From positions 62,001 through 126,000 of the forward strand of contig NZ_BAABJQ010000014.1 of NCBI RefSeq assembly GCF_039543385.1: a stretch of 64,000 nt of DNA. Direction: 5' to 3'. Each line of letters starts with the position of its first letter. Positions within the stretch are counted from its first letter, which is position 1. A program made the position numbers and the translations under genes. Below, in pieces: positions 42,243 through 51,600 of the stretch. The notes under the pieces were generated by a model. It did not search any database. It saw only the letters and a program-made list of their open reading frames with translations, and was not told the DNA's origin. Source of the stretch: Rugosimonospora acidiphila (GTDB lineage: Bacteria; Actinomycetota; Actinomycetes; Mycobacteriales; Micromonosporaceae).

Positions 42243-43576
42243 CCTCGACCACCACCCCCGAGCCCGGGGCCGCCGAACCGACCGGCCTGGGTCGTCCCCC
42301 GGCGCCAGACGCGCCGAGCCAGACCGGTCGAAGCGACGGCACCGCCCGCCGCGGCGTGGGCCGCAGATCCTTCCTGCGCGGTACCGCCCTCGGCGCGGCC
42401 GCCACCGCCGGTCTCGGCGCGGCGGGGATCGCCGGCGCGAAGGCGGTGGCCGGCACCGGCCCCGAGGGCCGGCGCATCCCCTTCCACGGCGCGCATCAGG
42501 CGGGCATCCTCACCCCGCCGCAGTCCGCCGCCACCTTCGCCTCGTTCACCGTCACGGCCACCGACCGCGGCGGGCTGCGAGAGCTGTTGCGCACGCTGAC
42601 CGACCGGGCGCGCTTCCTGTGCGCGGGCGGGCCGCCGCCGGACACCGGGGTGGACGCCGTCCCGCCGGACAGCGCGACGCTCGGGCCGGTGGTGCCGGCC
42701 GACGGGCTGAGCGTGACCGTGGGCGTCGGGGCGTCGCTGTTCGACGACCGGTACGGGCTGGCCGGGCGCCGGCCGGCGCGGCTGACCCGGATGCCGGTGT
42801 TCCCCAACGACAACCTGGCCGGCTCGACCGAACTGCACGGCGACATCTCGCTGCAGCTGTGCGGGGACTCCCGGGACACCGTGATGCACGCGCTGCGCGA
42901 CATCGCCAAGCACACCCGGTCGGGCATGCAGCTGAGCTGGAAGGCCGACGGGTTCAGCTCGGCGCCCCGCCCGAGCGGTACGCAGCGCAACCAGCTCGGC
43001 TTCAAGGACGGCATCGCCAACCCGGACGTCACCGACGCAGCCGAGACCGGCCGGCTGATCTGGACGCGCGGCGGCGCGAACGGCGAACCGGCGTGGGTGG
43101 AGGGTGGCAGCTACCAGGTGGTACGGATCATCCGGATGCTCGTCGAGTTCTGGGACCGCGTCTCCCTGCACGAGCAGGAGACGATGATCGGCCGGCGGCG
43201 GGACAGCGGCGCGCCGCTGGACGGGGTCGCCGAGTCCGACGTCCCGGACTACGCGAACGATCCCAACGGCATAGCCATCCCGCTGACCGCGCACATCAGG
43301 ATGGCCAATCCCCGCACCCGCGACACCGACGGCCAGCGCATCCTGCGCCGTGGATACAACTACGACCGGGGCGTGGACCTCGACGGCAACCTGGACGTGG
43401 GGCTGATCTTCTGCTGCTACCAGCAGGACGTCGCCCGGCAGTTCGAGGCCGTGCAGAAGCGCCTGATCGACGAGCCGCTGGTGGACTACATCCAGCCAAC
43501 CGGCGGCGGGTATTTCTTCGCGCTGCCCGGGGTGCGCGACGCCGGCGACTACCTCGGCTCCGGCCTGTTCGCGTAG
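42239..43576 (+). CDS. efeB: Dyp-type haem peroxidase EfeB
   Basis: Tat-exported DyP peroxidase that works with EfeO in iron acquisition, 445 residues. The Tat signal is GRRSFLRGTALGAAATAGLG after a 35-residue leader. The distal catalytic GxxDG motif is GFKDGIANPD with Asp257. The proximal haem histidine is probably His352 in LTAHIRMANPRTRD, and RILRRGYNYDRG is the conserved arginine region. ATG 42239 overlaps the efeO stop by four bases. The permease EfeU is not encoded in this window next to efeOB, which is unusual for the efe locus. It converges on the quinone oxidoreductase gene. Confidence 0.93.
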   Translation: MTSTTTPEPGAAEPTGLGRPPAPDAPSQTGRSDGTARRGVGRRSFLRGTALGAAATAGLGAAGIAGAKAVAGTGPEGRRIPFHGAHQAGILTPPQSAATFASFTVTATDRGGLRELLRTLTDRARFLCAGGPPPDTGVDAVPPDSATLGPVVPADGLSVTVGVGASLFDDRYGLAGRRPARLTRMPVFPNDNLAGSTELHGDISLQLCGDSRDTVMHALRDIAKHTRSGMQLSWKADGFSSAPRPSGTQRNQLGFKDGIANPDVTDAAETGRLIWTRGGANGEPAWVEGGSYQVVRIIRMLVEFWDRVSLHEQETMIGRRRDSGAPLDGVAESDVPDYANDPNGIAIPLTAHIRMANPRTRDTDGQRILRRGYNYDRGVDLDGNLDVGLIFCCYQQDVARQFEAVQKRLIDEPLVDYIQPTGGGYFFALPGVRDAGDYLGSGLFA

Positions 43577-43619
43577 GCCCTCACTACGGCAGTACCCGCC
43601 GCCCGGCGCCGCGGTCGAC

Positions 43620-44618
43620 TCAGGCCCGCAGCGCCAGCTTGCCCACGGTGGCCCGCGCTTCCAGTTCTGCGAGTGCTTTCGGCCCGTCGGCCAGTTCATA
43701 GACGGTGGGCTGGCCGGGGCCGAGCACTCCGGCCGCGAGGAGCCCGAACAACTCGCCCATGACCTCGCCGAAAATCCGCGGTGCGGCCTGGATCAGGATG
43801 CCGAGGTTCAGGCCGATGACCTGGATCTGGTGCTTGTAGACCAGGTCCCAGTTGGTGATGGCGGTTTCGCCGCCGGCCACCCCGTACACGACGACCCGGC
43901 CGGTGACCCGCTTGGTCGCGGACAGGCTGGCGTCGAGGGTGGCGCCGCCGACCGACTCCAGCACCAGGTCGACGCCCGCGCCATCGGTCAGCCGCAGTAC
44001 CTCGGCGGCGATGCCGGTGCCGCGGGAGTCGATGACGTGGTCGGCGCCGAGCCCCCGTACCACCTCGTGCTTGCCCGGCGAGGCGGTGGCGATCACCGTC
44101 GCGCCGTAGTGTTTGGCCATCTTCACCGCGGCCTGGCCGGTCCCGCCGGCCGCGGCGTGGATCAGCACGGTCTGCCCCGCGGTGAGGCCGCCCAGTGGCT
44201 TGAGCGCCGCGAGCGCGGTGGGCCAGTTCACGACCAGGCCCAGCGCCTGCTCGTCGGCCCAGCCCGGCGGCACCGGGACCGCGGCGGCCGCGGGCAGCAC
44301 CAGGTACTCGGCGAACGCGCCGCCGTTGACGCCGGCGCCGATGACGTGGGCACCGGGTCCCGGGTCGGTTACCCCCTCGCCAACGGCGATGACCTCACCG
44401 GCGCCCTCGATGCCCGCCACGTACGGCGGCTGTGGGCCGCCCGCGAACGTGCCGCGGGACTGGGAGATGTCGACGAAGTTGACGCCGGCGGCGGTGACCC
44501 GGATCAGGACCTCGCCTGGTCCCGGGCTCGGTACTGGCGCGTCGGTGATCAGGCGCAGGTCCTGCGGGCCGTTGCGCGACGTCTGCCGCAGGGCACGCAT
44601 GGTGGCGGGGATGCTCAC
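43620..44618 (-). CDS. NADPH:quinone oxidoreductase-like MDR protein
   Basis: Zinc-independent medium-chain reductase, 332 residues, of the quinone oxidoreductase/zeta-crystallin type. GEVLIRVTAAGVNFVDISQSRG is the N-terminal signature; the nucleotide loop is VLIHAAAGGTGQAAVKMAKH (AAxGGVG type, favouring NADPH). It probably reduces quinones or enones one electron pair at a time. GTG 44618 has GGAAGG 11 bases upstream; an ATG at 44588 is also in frame. It diverges from a TetR gene across a region with two similar operator-like sites, so repression and induction by an electrophile or quinone is likely. Confidence 0.9.
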   Translation of the reverse strand: MSIPATMRALRQTSRNGPQDLRLITDAPVPSPGPGEVLIRVTAAGVNFVDISQSRGTFAGGPQPPYVAGIEGAGEVIAVGEGVTDPGPGAHVIGAGVNGGAFAEYLVLPAAAAVPVPPGWADEQALGLVVNWPTALAALKPLGGLTAGQTVLIHAAAGGTGQAAVKMAKHYGATVIATASPGKHEVVRGLGADHVIDSRGTGIAAEVLRLTDGAGVDLVLESVGGATLDASLSATKRVTGRVVVYGVAGGETAITNWDLVYKHQIQVIGLNLGILIQAAPRIFGEVMGELFGLLAAGVLGPGQPTVYELADGPKALAELEARATVGKLALRA

Positions 44619-44657
44619 GGGTACGACATCCTTCCCGGGCTCATCGAACTCATTATT

Positions 44658-44669
44658 TATCGAACGACC
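44658..44669. promoter_or_regulatory. Second, imperfect TetR-type site
   Basis: TATCGAACGACC shares the TCGAACGA core with the perfect site at 44712-44727. It lies 40 bases upstream of the quinone oxidoreductase start, where it could block that promoter. Confidence 0.5.
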
Positions 44670-44711
44670 GGAAAACCCTGGCACGGCCGACCGGAGCGGG
44701 TCAAGGTAAAC

Positions 44712-44727
44712 TTTGTCGAACGACAAA
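44712..44727. promoter_or_regulatory. Perfect operator TTTGTCG-AA-CGACAAA
   Basis: A 16-bp perfect inverted repeat (7-bp arms, 2-base centre) lies 21 bases before the TetR gene start and 93 bases before the divergent oxidoreductase start. Its position and form fit autoregulation by the adjacent TetR protein. Confidence 0.8.
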
Positions 44728-44748
44728 CAATTCTGGAGACGCATCCAC

Positions 44749-45396
44749 ATGGCTACTCGCGGCAGGCCGCGCACCTTCGACCCGGACACCGCACTGCGCC
44801 GGGCGTTGGACCTGTTCTGGGAGCGGGGCTACGAGGGGACCTCGCTCAACGATCTGGCCGAGGCCATGGGAATCGCCTCGGCCAGCATCTATTCCTACTT
44901 CGGCAGCAAGGAGAACCTGTTCCGCAAGGTCATGGCCCTGTACGGCACGACGTCGGGCGAGCCGCCCCGGCGCGCGCTGCACAAACAACCAACCGCGCGC
45001 ACCGCGATCCATGACATGCTGCGCGCCACCGCCGATGAGATCACCCGCCCGGACACGCCGCACTACTGCATGCTCATCCTGGCCGCGCCCACCGGCGCCG
45101 TGGAGAACCACGCGGTCCGGGAGTTCCTCGCCGATCTGCGGCGCGACATGTTCGCCACCGTCAAGGACCGGCTCGCCCGCGGGGTCACCGATGGCGACCT
45201 CACCGCGCCGGCGGCCGGCCTCGATGCGATCGCCCGCTACTACACCACCGTGGTGCAGGGCCTGTCGATACAGGCCCGCGACGGCGCCGACCGCGCCGAG
45301 CTGGAATCGGTCATCACCTGCGCGATGGCGGCCTGGGACACGCTCACGTCCGCACCATCACACCGCGCAATGATCTCATCGAGGTCGGGTCGGTAG
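44749..45396 (+). CDS. TetR-family regulator of the divergent oxidoreductase
   Basis: A 215-residue TetR/AcrR repressor. The DNA-binding domain RGRPRTFDPDTALRRALDLFWERGYEGTSLNDLAEAMGIASASIYSYFGSKENLFRKVM is of the AcuR/YxaF-like group often paired with quinone oxidoreductases. The ligand-binding domain begins near residue 80 (AIHDMLRATADEITRP) and contains a Cys (HYCMLILAA). ATG 44749 has GGAG about 10 bases upstream. The operator pair in the divergent promoter is the strongest regulatory evidence in the window. Confidence 0.92.
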   Translation: MATRGRPRTFDPDTALRRALDLFWERGYEGTSLNDLAEAMGIASASIYSYFGSKENLFRKVMALYGTTSGEPPRRALHKQPTARTAIHDMLRATADEITRPDTPHYCMLILAAPTGAVENHAVREFLADLRRDMFATVKDRLARGVTDGDLTAPAAGLDAIARYYTTVVQGLSIQARDGADRAELESVITCAMAAWDTLTSAPSHRAMISSRSGR

Positions 45397-45529
45397 CCGT
45401 CGCGGGAGTGGGCACCCGGCAGTTGCCCCAGGCACCGCCCACGCCGCTGCCGTACCCGCGTCCGGGCCTGTGGTGGTGGCGGTCCCCGCAGTTGACCCGC
45501 ACCGCCCGCCGCGTCGCTATGATCCCCGT

Positions 45530-45874
45530 ATGATCAATGGCGCTCATATGATCATTTACAGTCGCGACCCCGAGGCGGACCGCGCCTTTCTTCGGGACAC
45601 CCTCGGCTTTCACCACGTCGACGCCGGTCACGGCTGGCTCATCTTCGGGCTGCCGCCGGCCGAGGTCGCCGTGCACCCGACCGACGGCGAGCCGGCCCAC
45701 GAACTGTTTCTGATGTGCGACGACGTCGCGGCGACCGTGGCCGAGCTGTCGGCGAAGGGCGTCGAGTTCACGATCCCGGTCACCGCGGAGCGGTGGGGGC
45801 TGCGCACCGCCCTGCGGCTGCCCGGCGGCGGCGAGCTCGGCCTCTACGAGCCGAGCCACCCGGTCGCAATCTGA
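45530..45874 (+). CDS. Single-domain VOC family protein
   Basis: A 114-residue glyoxalase/dioxygenase-fold protein with the pattern MIIYSRDPEADRAFLRDTLGFHHVDAG at the start, VAVHPTDGEPAHELFLMCDDVAATVAELSAKGVEF in the middle and PGGGELGLYEPSHP at the end. TTGACC (45492-45497) and TATGAT (45518-45523, 6 bases before the ATG) look like a leaderless promoter, although their 20-base spacing is long. It converges on the alpha/beta hydrolase gene. Substrate unknown; such proteins range from lyases to antibiotic-binding proteins. Confidence 0.87.
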   Translation: MINGAHMIIYSRDPEADRAFLRDTLGFHHVDAGHGWLIFGLPPAEVAVHPTDGEPAHELFLMCDDVAATVAELSAKGVEFTIPVTAERWGLRTALRLPGGGELGLYEPSHPVAI

Positions 45875-45885
45875 CCTCCACGTAG

Positions 45886-46725
45886 CTACCTGGAGACCTC
45901 GGCGAAGAACCGGCGCAGGGCGTCGGCGACCAGGGCGGGTGCCGTCATGGTCACGAAGTGCGACTGGCCCGGCCAGGCGACCCGGCGCGCCCCCGGAATC
46001 GTCGCCGCGAGCGCGCTCATCGTGGTGGGCATCGGCTGCCAGGTGTCGGCGCCGCCCATGACCAGGGTCGGCACTGCGATCGAGGACCAGCGGGCGACGT
46101 CCGTGCCGTCCCCGGCGAGCGCCTCGAGATCGTGCAGCCAGCCGATCGCCGCGCGCCGCGCCTCGACCGGGTCGGGCTTCCGGTCGCCCGCCGCCGCGGC
46201 GAAGCCGGCGACGATCTCCGGCGGCACCCGAGTCACCTCGTTCAACGTCGCCGCCATCGCCCCGGCGTCGTTGCGTTCGAAGGCGGCACGGTACCGGTCG
46301 AGCTTGGGCCCGATCTCCGGGCCGGCCGCGAACAGCGGAGGCTCGAAGACGGCCAGCGAGCGCAGGTCGCGTGGGTCCGCCGCGGCGGTGTGCAGCGCCA
46401 GGGTCGCCCCGTAGGAGGCTCCGGCGAGATGCACCGGCCCACCCGAGCGCTTCCGCGCCGCGTCGATGACCGCGGTCAGGTCGCCGACCTCGTCCTTGAA
46501 CGACTTGACTCCGGGCGGCACGTCGCTGGGGCCGTACCCGCGCCTGGCCGGCATCCACACCTCGTGGTCGCCGGCCAGCCGGTCCGCGACCGTGGCCCAG
46601 GAGTGCAGCCCGCCGCCCGATCCGTGCACGAGGACGACCGGATCCCCGGCGCCCACGCGCCGGACCACCAGGCGGGTGCCGTCCGCCGACGTGATGTCGT
46701 CATCGTGGCTGTCGTAAGAGTTCAT
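45886..46725 (-). CDS. Alpha/beta hydrolase
   Basis: A 279-residue hydrolase with the oxyanion segment VVLVHGSGGGLHSW, nucleophile elbow LAGASYGATLALH (Ser in GASYG), a late acid near VMGGADTW and the catalytic His in PGQSHFVTM. This is the arrangement of soluble esterases, epoxide hydrolases and dehalogenases. The gene starts inside the TetR stop (ATGA, 46725), so it is the second gene of a two-gene operon and probably the regulator's target. No signal peptide. Confidence 0.9.
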   Translation of the reverse strand: MNSYDSHDDDITSADGTRLVVRRVGAGDPVVLVHGSGGGLHSWATVADRLAGDHEVWMPARRGYGPSDVPPGVKSFKDEVGDLTAVIDAARKRSGGPVHLAGASYGATLALHTAAADPRDLRSLAVFEPPLFAAGPEIGPKLDRYRAAFERNDAGAMAATLNEVTRVPPEIVAGFAAAAGDRKPDPVEARRAAIGWLHDLEALAGDGTDVARWSSIAVPTLVMGGADTWQPMPTTMSALAATIPGARRVAWPGQSHFVTMTAPALVADALRRFFAEVSR

Positions 46726-47297
46726 TCCCGTTCCTCAGGCCAGTTGCTCAGGGTGGTGTGGATCGCGTCGAGGATGCGGCTCCACGACGCGTCGAGGTCG
46801 CGGGGATGCCCGAAACCGCCCGCGGTTTCGAGGGCCGCGAACCCGTGGAAGGTGCTGCGCACGAGGCGCATGGCGTCGGTCAGATCCGGTTCGTCCAGCC
46901 CGTACCCGCGAAGCGTCGCGTAGCTCAGCTCGATCAGGCGCAGGTGCCCCGCCGAATTCGTGCCGACCTCGGCCGGCAGGTCGAGCTGGGTCGCGGCGTA
47001 CTGCCCGGGGTGCGAGGTCGCGAAGGCGCGCCAGGCGCCGGCGAATCCGACCAGGGCCTGCCGGCCGGCCCGACCGGCCACGGCGAGCGCCAGTTCGTCG
47101 GCGAACGCGGCCGCCGCCCGCACCGCTACCTGCTCGATCAGCGCGTCGCGGCTGCGGACGTGCGCGTAGAGCGCGGCGTCCGAGACCCCGAACGTCCGGG
47201 CGAGGGCGGCGACGGTCACTCGCGACAGCCCGACCGAGTCCGCCAGTTCGGCCGCGGCGGCCGAGACCCGCTCGCTCGTCAATCCCTGCCGTGGCAT
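46722..47297 (-). CDS. TetR-family regulator
   Basis: A 191-residue TetR protein whose DNA-binding region reads LTSERVSAAAAELADSVGLSRVTVAALARTFGVSDAALYAHVRSRDALIEQVA, followed by a TetR_C-type ligand domain (TSHPGQYAATQLDLPAEVG). It precedes and overlaps the alpha/beta hydrolase gene. A perfect dyad (47325-47339) lies 28 bases upstream of its start in the divergent region, consistent with autoregulation. Confidence 0.9.
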   Translation of the reverse strand: MPRQGLTSERVSAAAAELADSVGLSRVTVAALARTFGVSDAALYAHVRSRDALIEQVAVRAAAAFADELALAVAGRAGRQALVGFAGAWRAFATSHPGQYAATQLDLPAEVGTNSAGHLRLIELSYATLRGYGLDEPDLTDAMRLVRSTFHGFAALETAGGFGHPRDLDASWSRILDAIHTTLSNWPEERE

Positions 47298-47324
47298 GTC
47301 GACCTTTCATGTCCTAATCAGAAA

Positions 47325-47339
47325 CTTAGGAGCCCTAAG
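47325..47339. promoter_or_regulatory. Operator-like dyad CTTAGG-AGC-CCTAAG
   Basis: A perfect 6+3+6 inverted repeat lies between the divergent TetR/hydrolase operon and the DinB gene. A related half, CCTAA, occurs just upstream at about 47313-47317. It is probably the binding site of the adjacent TetR protein. Confidence 0.7.
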
Positions 47340-47390
47340 ATACCAGAGTCGGACGGATATTGTCGGGGGGCCTGCCTACACTCCCCGGAC

Positions 47391-47969
47391 ATGACCGCAC
47401 CCGACGCCAAGTCCCACCTGCACCGCTACCTCAAGACCGCCCGGGAGGCCATGCTGTGGAAGCTCGACGGGCTCTCGGAATACGACGCCCGCCGCCCGAT
47501 GACGCCGACCGGCACCAACCTGCTCGGGCTGGTCAAGCACGTGGCCACCGTCGAGTTGGGCTACTTCGGAGACACCTTCGGCCGGCCGTTCGGCGAGCCG
47601 CTGCTGTGGTCGGAGAGTGACCCGCTCGCCGACCTGTGGGCGACGGCCGACGAGTCGCGGGAGTGGATCATCGACCTCTACCGCCGGGCGTGGGCGCACT
47701 GCGACGCGACGATCGACGCGCTGGCGCTGGACGCGACCGGCCAGGTGCCGTGGTGGCCCGAGGACCGCCGGGAGGTGACCCTGCACCTGGTGCTGGTGCA
47801 CGTGATCGCGGAGACCAACCGGCACGCGGGGCACGCCGACATCATCCGGGAGCTGATCGACGGGGCGGCCGGCCTGCGCCAGGGCAACGACAACCTGGCC
47901 CCGGGCGACCGGGCGACGTGGGAGGCCCACCGCGCCAAGCTGGAGAGCGTCGCCCGAGAGGCGGGCTGA
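47391..47969 (+). CDS. DinB-like (DUF664) protein
   Basis: Four-helix-bundle protein of the DinB/YfiT metalloenzyme group, 192 residues. The metal ligands are probably His in LVKHVATVELGYF and the pair in VHVIAETNRHAGHADIIRELIDG, which is the most conserved block. MLWKLDGLSEYDARRPMTPTGTNLLGL is the DUF664 signature. In actinobacteria such proteins can be mycothiol-dependent thiol-transfer enzymes; that role is not shown here. TACACT at 47377-47382, 8 bases before the ATG, points to a leaderless message. The GNAT gene follows within 3 bases. Confidence 0.9.
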   Translation: MTAPDAKSHLHRYLKTAREAMLWKLDGLSEYDARRPMTPTGTNLLGLVKHVATVELGYFGDTFGRPFGEPLLWSESDPLADLWATADESREWIIDLYRRAWAHCDATIDALALDATGQVPWWPEDRREVTLHLVLVHVIAETNRHAGHADIIRELIDGAAGLRQGNDNLAPGDRATWEAHRAKLESVAREAG

Positions 47970-47972
47970 TCC

Positions 47973-48539
47973 GTGGTGGCGATCGTTGACGCGAGCGCCG
48001 AGCGGTGGGACGACCTGGCTGAGCTCATGGGGCAGCGGGGCGACCCGTCCCACTGCTGGTGCCAGTATTACCGGCAGGATCGGGCGTACGACCACGGCGA
48101 CCGGGAGAGCAACCGCGCCGCCATGCACCGCCAGGTCACCACCGCCACGGTGCCGCACGGCGTGCTCGCGTACGACCAGGGGCGCCCGGTCGGCTGGTGC
48201 GCGGTGGCACCCCGGGCCGACTACCCGCGGCTGTCACGCACCCGGGCGGCGAGCGGGACAGTGGACGAGCCCGGCCTGTGGTCGGTCAGCTGTTTCGTGG
48301 TGCGCGTGGGGCACCGGCGGCGGGGCGTGGCCGCGCGGCTGCTCGACGCGGCGGTCGACCTCGCCCGGCGGCACGGCGCGCGGATCGTCGAGGCGTACCC
48401 GATCGACACGACGGTGCGCCCGGCCAGTTCGGCGACGCTGTTCCAGGGGCCGCTGTCCCTGTACCTGCGCACGGGCTTCGCCGAGATCGCCCGTCCCAGC
48501 GAGCACCGCGCGATCGTGCGCCGCACGCTGAACCCGTAG
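47973..48539 (+). CDS. GNAT-family acetyltransferase
   Basis: A 188-residue N-acetyltransferase. The acetyl-CoA loop reads VVRVGHRRRGVAARLLDAAVDLARRHGA, preceded by the beta-strand WSVSCF and followed by FQGPLSLYLRTGFAEI near the C-terminus. An unusual HCWCQYYRQDRAYD near residue 28 has two Cys and aromatic residues seen in a subgroup of actinobacterial GNATs. GTG 47973 begins three bases after the DinB stop, so the pair is coupled. Substrate unknown. Confidence 0.88.
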   Translation: MVAIVDASAERWDDLAELMGQRGDPSHCWCQYYRQDRAYDHGDRESNRAAMHRQVTTATVPHGVLAYDQGRPVGWCAVAPRADYPRLSRTRAASGTVDEPGLWSVSCFVVRVGHRRRGVAARLLDAAVDLARRHGARIVEAYPIDTTVRPASSATLFQGPLSLYLRTGFAEIARPSEHRAIVRRTLNP

Positions 48540-48596
48540 CCGCACCGGGGCGCGGCCGGCGCCCGGCCGGCGTCGCCGCCAAGGGATGAAGAACTA

Positions 48597-48617
48597 ACAG
48601 CTAGACTTATAGGCTGT
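48597..48617 (+). promoter_or_regulatory. Leaderless promoter with ACAGC/GCTGT dyad
   Basis: TAGACT (48602-48607) sits 8 bases before GTG 48616, as expected for a leaderless actinobacterial message. It is bracketed by ACAGC (48597-48601) and GCTGT (48613-48617), an inverted repeat that would let a repressor cover both the -10 box and the start codon. Confidence 0.55.
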
Positions 48618-51600
48618 GGACGTATCCCCCGCGGCACCACCAAGTCCAACGGCGGAAACGAAATCGGCGGCACGGCCGTCGGCCGGCTCGACCGGGCCGC
48701 CGCCCCGGACCGGCACGCAGGGCTGGCTGCGGCGCCTGACCGGGGACTGCCTGCGCCACCGCCGTCAGGTCGGGCTCGCCCTGGGCGGCGCGCTGGCCGG
48801 GATGGCCGCCACCGCGACGATCCCGCTGGTGCAGCGCACCATCATCGACGACGCGATAATCACCCACCGCCGGCCGATCTGGCCGCTGGCCGCGGTGATG
48901 GTGCTCGTGGCCGCGGTCGTCTACGCCGGCACGTACCTGCGCCGCTACTACGGCGGCAAGCTGGCGCTGGACGTGCAGCACGACCTGCGCAATGGGATCT
49001 TCGACGCGCTGAGCCGGATGGACGGGGCCCGCCAGGACCAGGTGGAGACCGGTCAGATCATCGGCCGGGCGACCTCCGACCTCACCATGGTGCAGGGCCT
49101 GCTCCAGACGCTGCCCGTGCAGATCGGCAACGGCCTGCTGTTCATCCTGTCGCTGGGCGCGATGGTCGTGCTGTCGCCGGTGCTCACGCTCATCGCCGTG
49201 GCGGTGGCTCCCGCGGTGTACGTGCTCGCCAGGCTCGCCCGTGGGCGACTGTTCGCGGCCACCTGGGTGGCGCAGCAGGACGCGGGCGCGGTCGCGGGGG
49301 TCGTCGACGACGCGATCAACGGGGTGCGCGTGGTTAAGGGCTTCGGCCAGGAGGAACAGGAGCTCGACAAGCTCTCCGCGGCCAGCCGATTGCTGTTCGC
49401 GACCCGGATGCGGATGGTGAAGCTGACCAGCCGGTACAACCCGAGCCTGCAGGCCGTGCCCGCGCTGGGCCAGGTGGGTGTGCTGGCCCTGGGCGGCTGG
49501 CTGACCCTGCACGGCAGCATCACCCTGGGCACGTTCCTCGCCTTCTCCGCGTACCTCGCACAGTTGGTCGGGCCGGTACGCCAGCTGTCGAACCTGCTCA
49601 CCGTCGCCCAGCAGGCGCGGGCCAGCGTGGTGCGGGTCTTCGAGGTCATCGACTCCCGACCGGTCATCGCCGAGGCCCCCGACGCGGTGGCGCTGGACGC
49701 CACCGACGCACCCGGCATCGAGTTCGACGAGGTGACGTTCGGGTACCTGCCCTCGCAGCCGGTGCTGCGCGGCCTGTCGCTCAACGTCCGGGCGGGCGAG
49801 ACGATGGCGGTCATCGGCGCCGCGGGATCGGGCAAGTCCACCATCTCGCTGTTGCTGCCCCGCTTTTACGATCCGTCCGCCGGTGCGGTGCGCGTCGGCG
49901 GGCACGACGTGCGCACCCTGACGCTCGACTCGCTGCGCGCCGGCATCGGCCTGGTCGCGGAGACCAGCTTCCTGTTCTCCGAATCGGTGCGCGCGAACAT
50001 CGCCTTCGGCCGCCCCGAGGCGACGCACGAGGAGGTGGAGGCCGCCGCACGGGCGGCGGAGGCGCACGAGTTCATCGCGGCGCTGCCCGACGGGTACGAC
50101 ACGGTCGTGGGCGAGCAGGGGCTCACCCTCTCCGGCGGCCAGCGGCAACGGGTGGCGCTGGCCCGGGCGCTGCTGACCGATCCCCGGCTGCTGTTGCTGG
50201 ACGACGCGACCTCGGCGGTGGACGCGCGGGTCGAGGCGGCCATCCACGCCACCCTGCGCAGCGTGATGCGCGGCCGGACCACGCTGCTGATCGCGCACCG
50301 CCGCTCGACGCTGGCGCTGGCCGACCGGATAGCGGTGCTGGAGGCCGGCCGGGTGGCCGACGTGGGTACCCACGAGGAGCTGATCGGCCGGTGCGCCGCG
50401 TACCGGCTGCTGGTCTCGGGTCCCGGTGCGGACGCGGAGGGCATCGACGCCGGGGACCTGCCGGTGCCGGAGGAGGTCGACCCGACCCGCTCGGGCGGTC
50501 TCACGCTCGCCCTCTGGCCGCCGGTGGAGGAGCCGGCGGCCGTCCCCGGGTTCGGCGAGGCGTCATCGGCCGCCCGCGCGGGCGCGGTCAGCGTGGCGGC
50601 GATAGGCCGGATGGGGCGGACCAGCGGGCGGCAGGGCGCGAACGGGCTGATGTCCAGCGCGATGGCGGGGCTGCCGGCCGACGGGGCACTGGCCGCGCGG
50701 ATCGCCGCCCTGCCGCCGGCCCGGGACGTGCCCACGGTCGACGAGTCGGCCGCTCGCCGCGGCGACGCGCACTTCACCCTGTCGCGGCTGGTGCGCCCGA
50801 TGGCGCTGCCGTTCGCGCTGGCGATGATCCTGGTGGCCCTGGACGCGTTGGCCACGCTCGTACTCCCGGTGCTGACCCGCACCGGCGTGGACAGCGGGGT
50901 CCAGCGGGGTTCGCTCGCGGTCATCCTCACGGTATCGGCTATCGGTCTGGCAGTTGTGATCGCGGATTGGTTCGTCAGCGTGGTGCAGACCTGGCTGACC
51001 GGGCGCACCGGCGAGCGGCTGCTCTACACGCTGCGGGTGAAGACCTTCGCCCACCTGCAGCGGCTCGGGCTGGACTACTACGAGCGGGAGCTGTCCGGGC
51101 GCATCATGACCCGGATGACGACCGACATCGACGCGTTCTCCAGCTTCCTGCAGACCGGGCTGACCCAGGCCGCGGTCAGCGTGCTGACGTTCCTGGGCAT
51201 CCTGGTGGCGCTGCTGGTCATCAACGTCGAACTCGGGCTGGTCATGGTGGCCACGCTGCCGTTCATGGTGGTCGCGACCCTGGTGTTCCGGTCGAAGTCG
51301 TCGCGGGCCTACCTGGACGCCCGGGAAAAGGTCGGCATCGTCAACGCCGACCTGCAGGAGAACGTCGCGGGCATGCGCATCACCCAGGCGTACCGCAGGG
51401 AGGAGCACAACCGGCGACGGTTCGCCCGGCGCAGCGACGACTACCGCGTCTCGCGCGCCCGGGCGCAGCGCTACATCGCGATGTACTTCCCGTTCGTGCA
51501 GTTCCTGTCCAGCGTGGCGGCGGCGCTGGTGATGGTCGCGGGCGGCCCGCTGGTACGCGCCGGGACGCTGTCCGCCGGTGCGCTCATCGCGTACCTGCTC

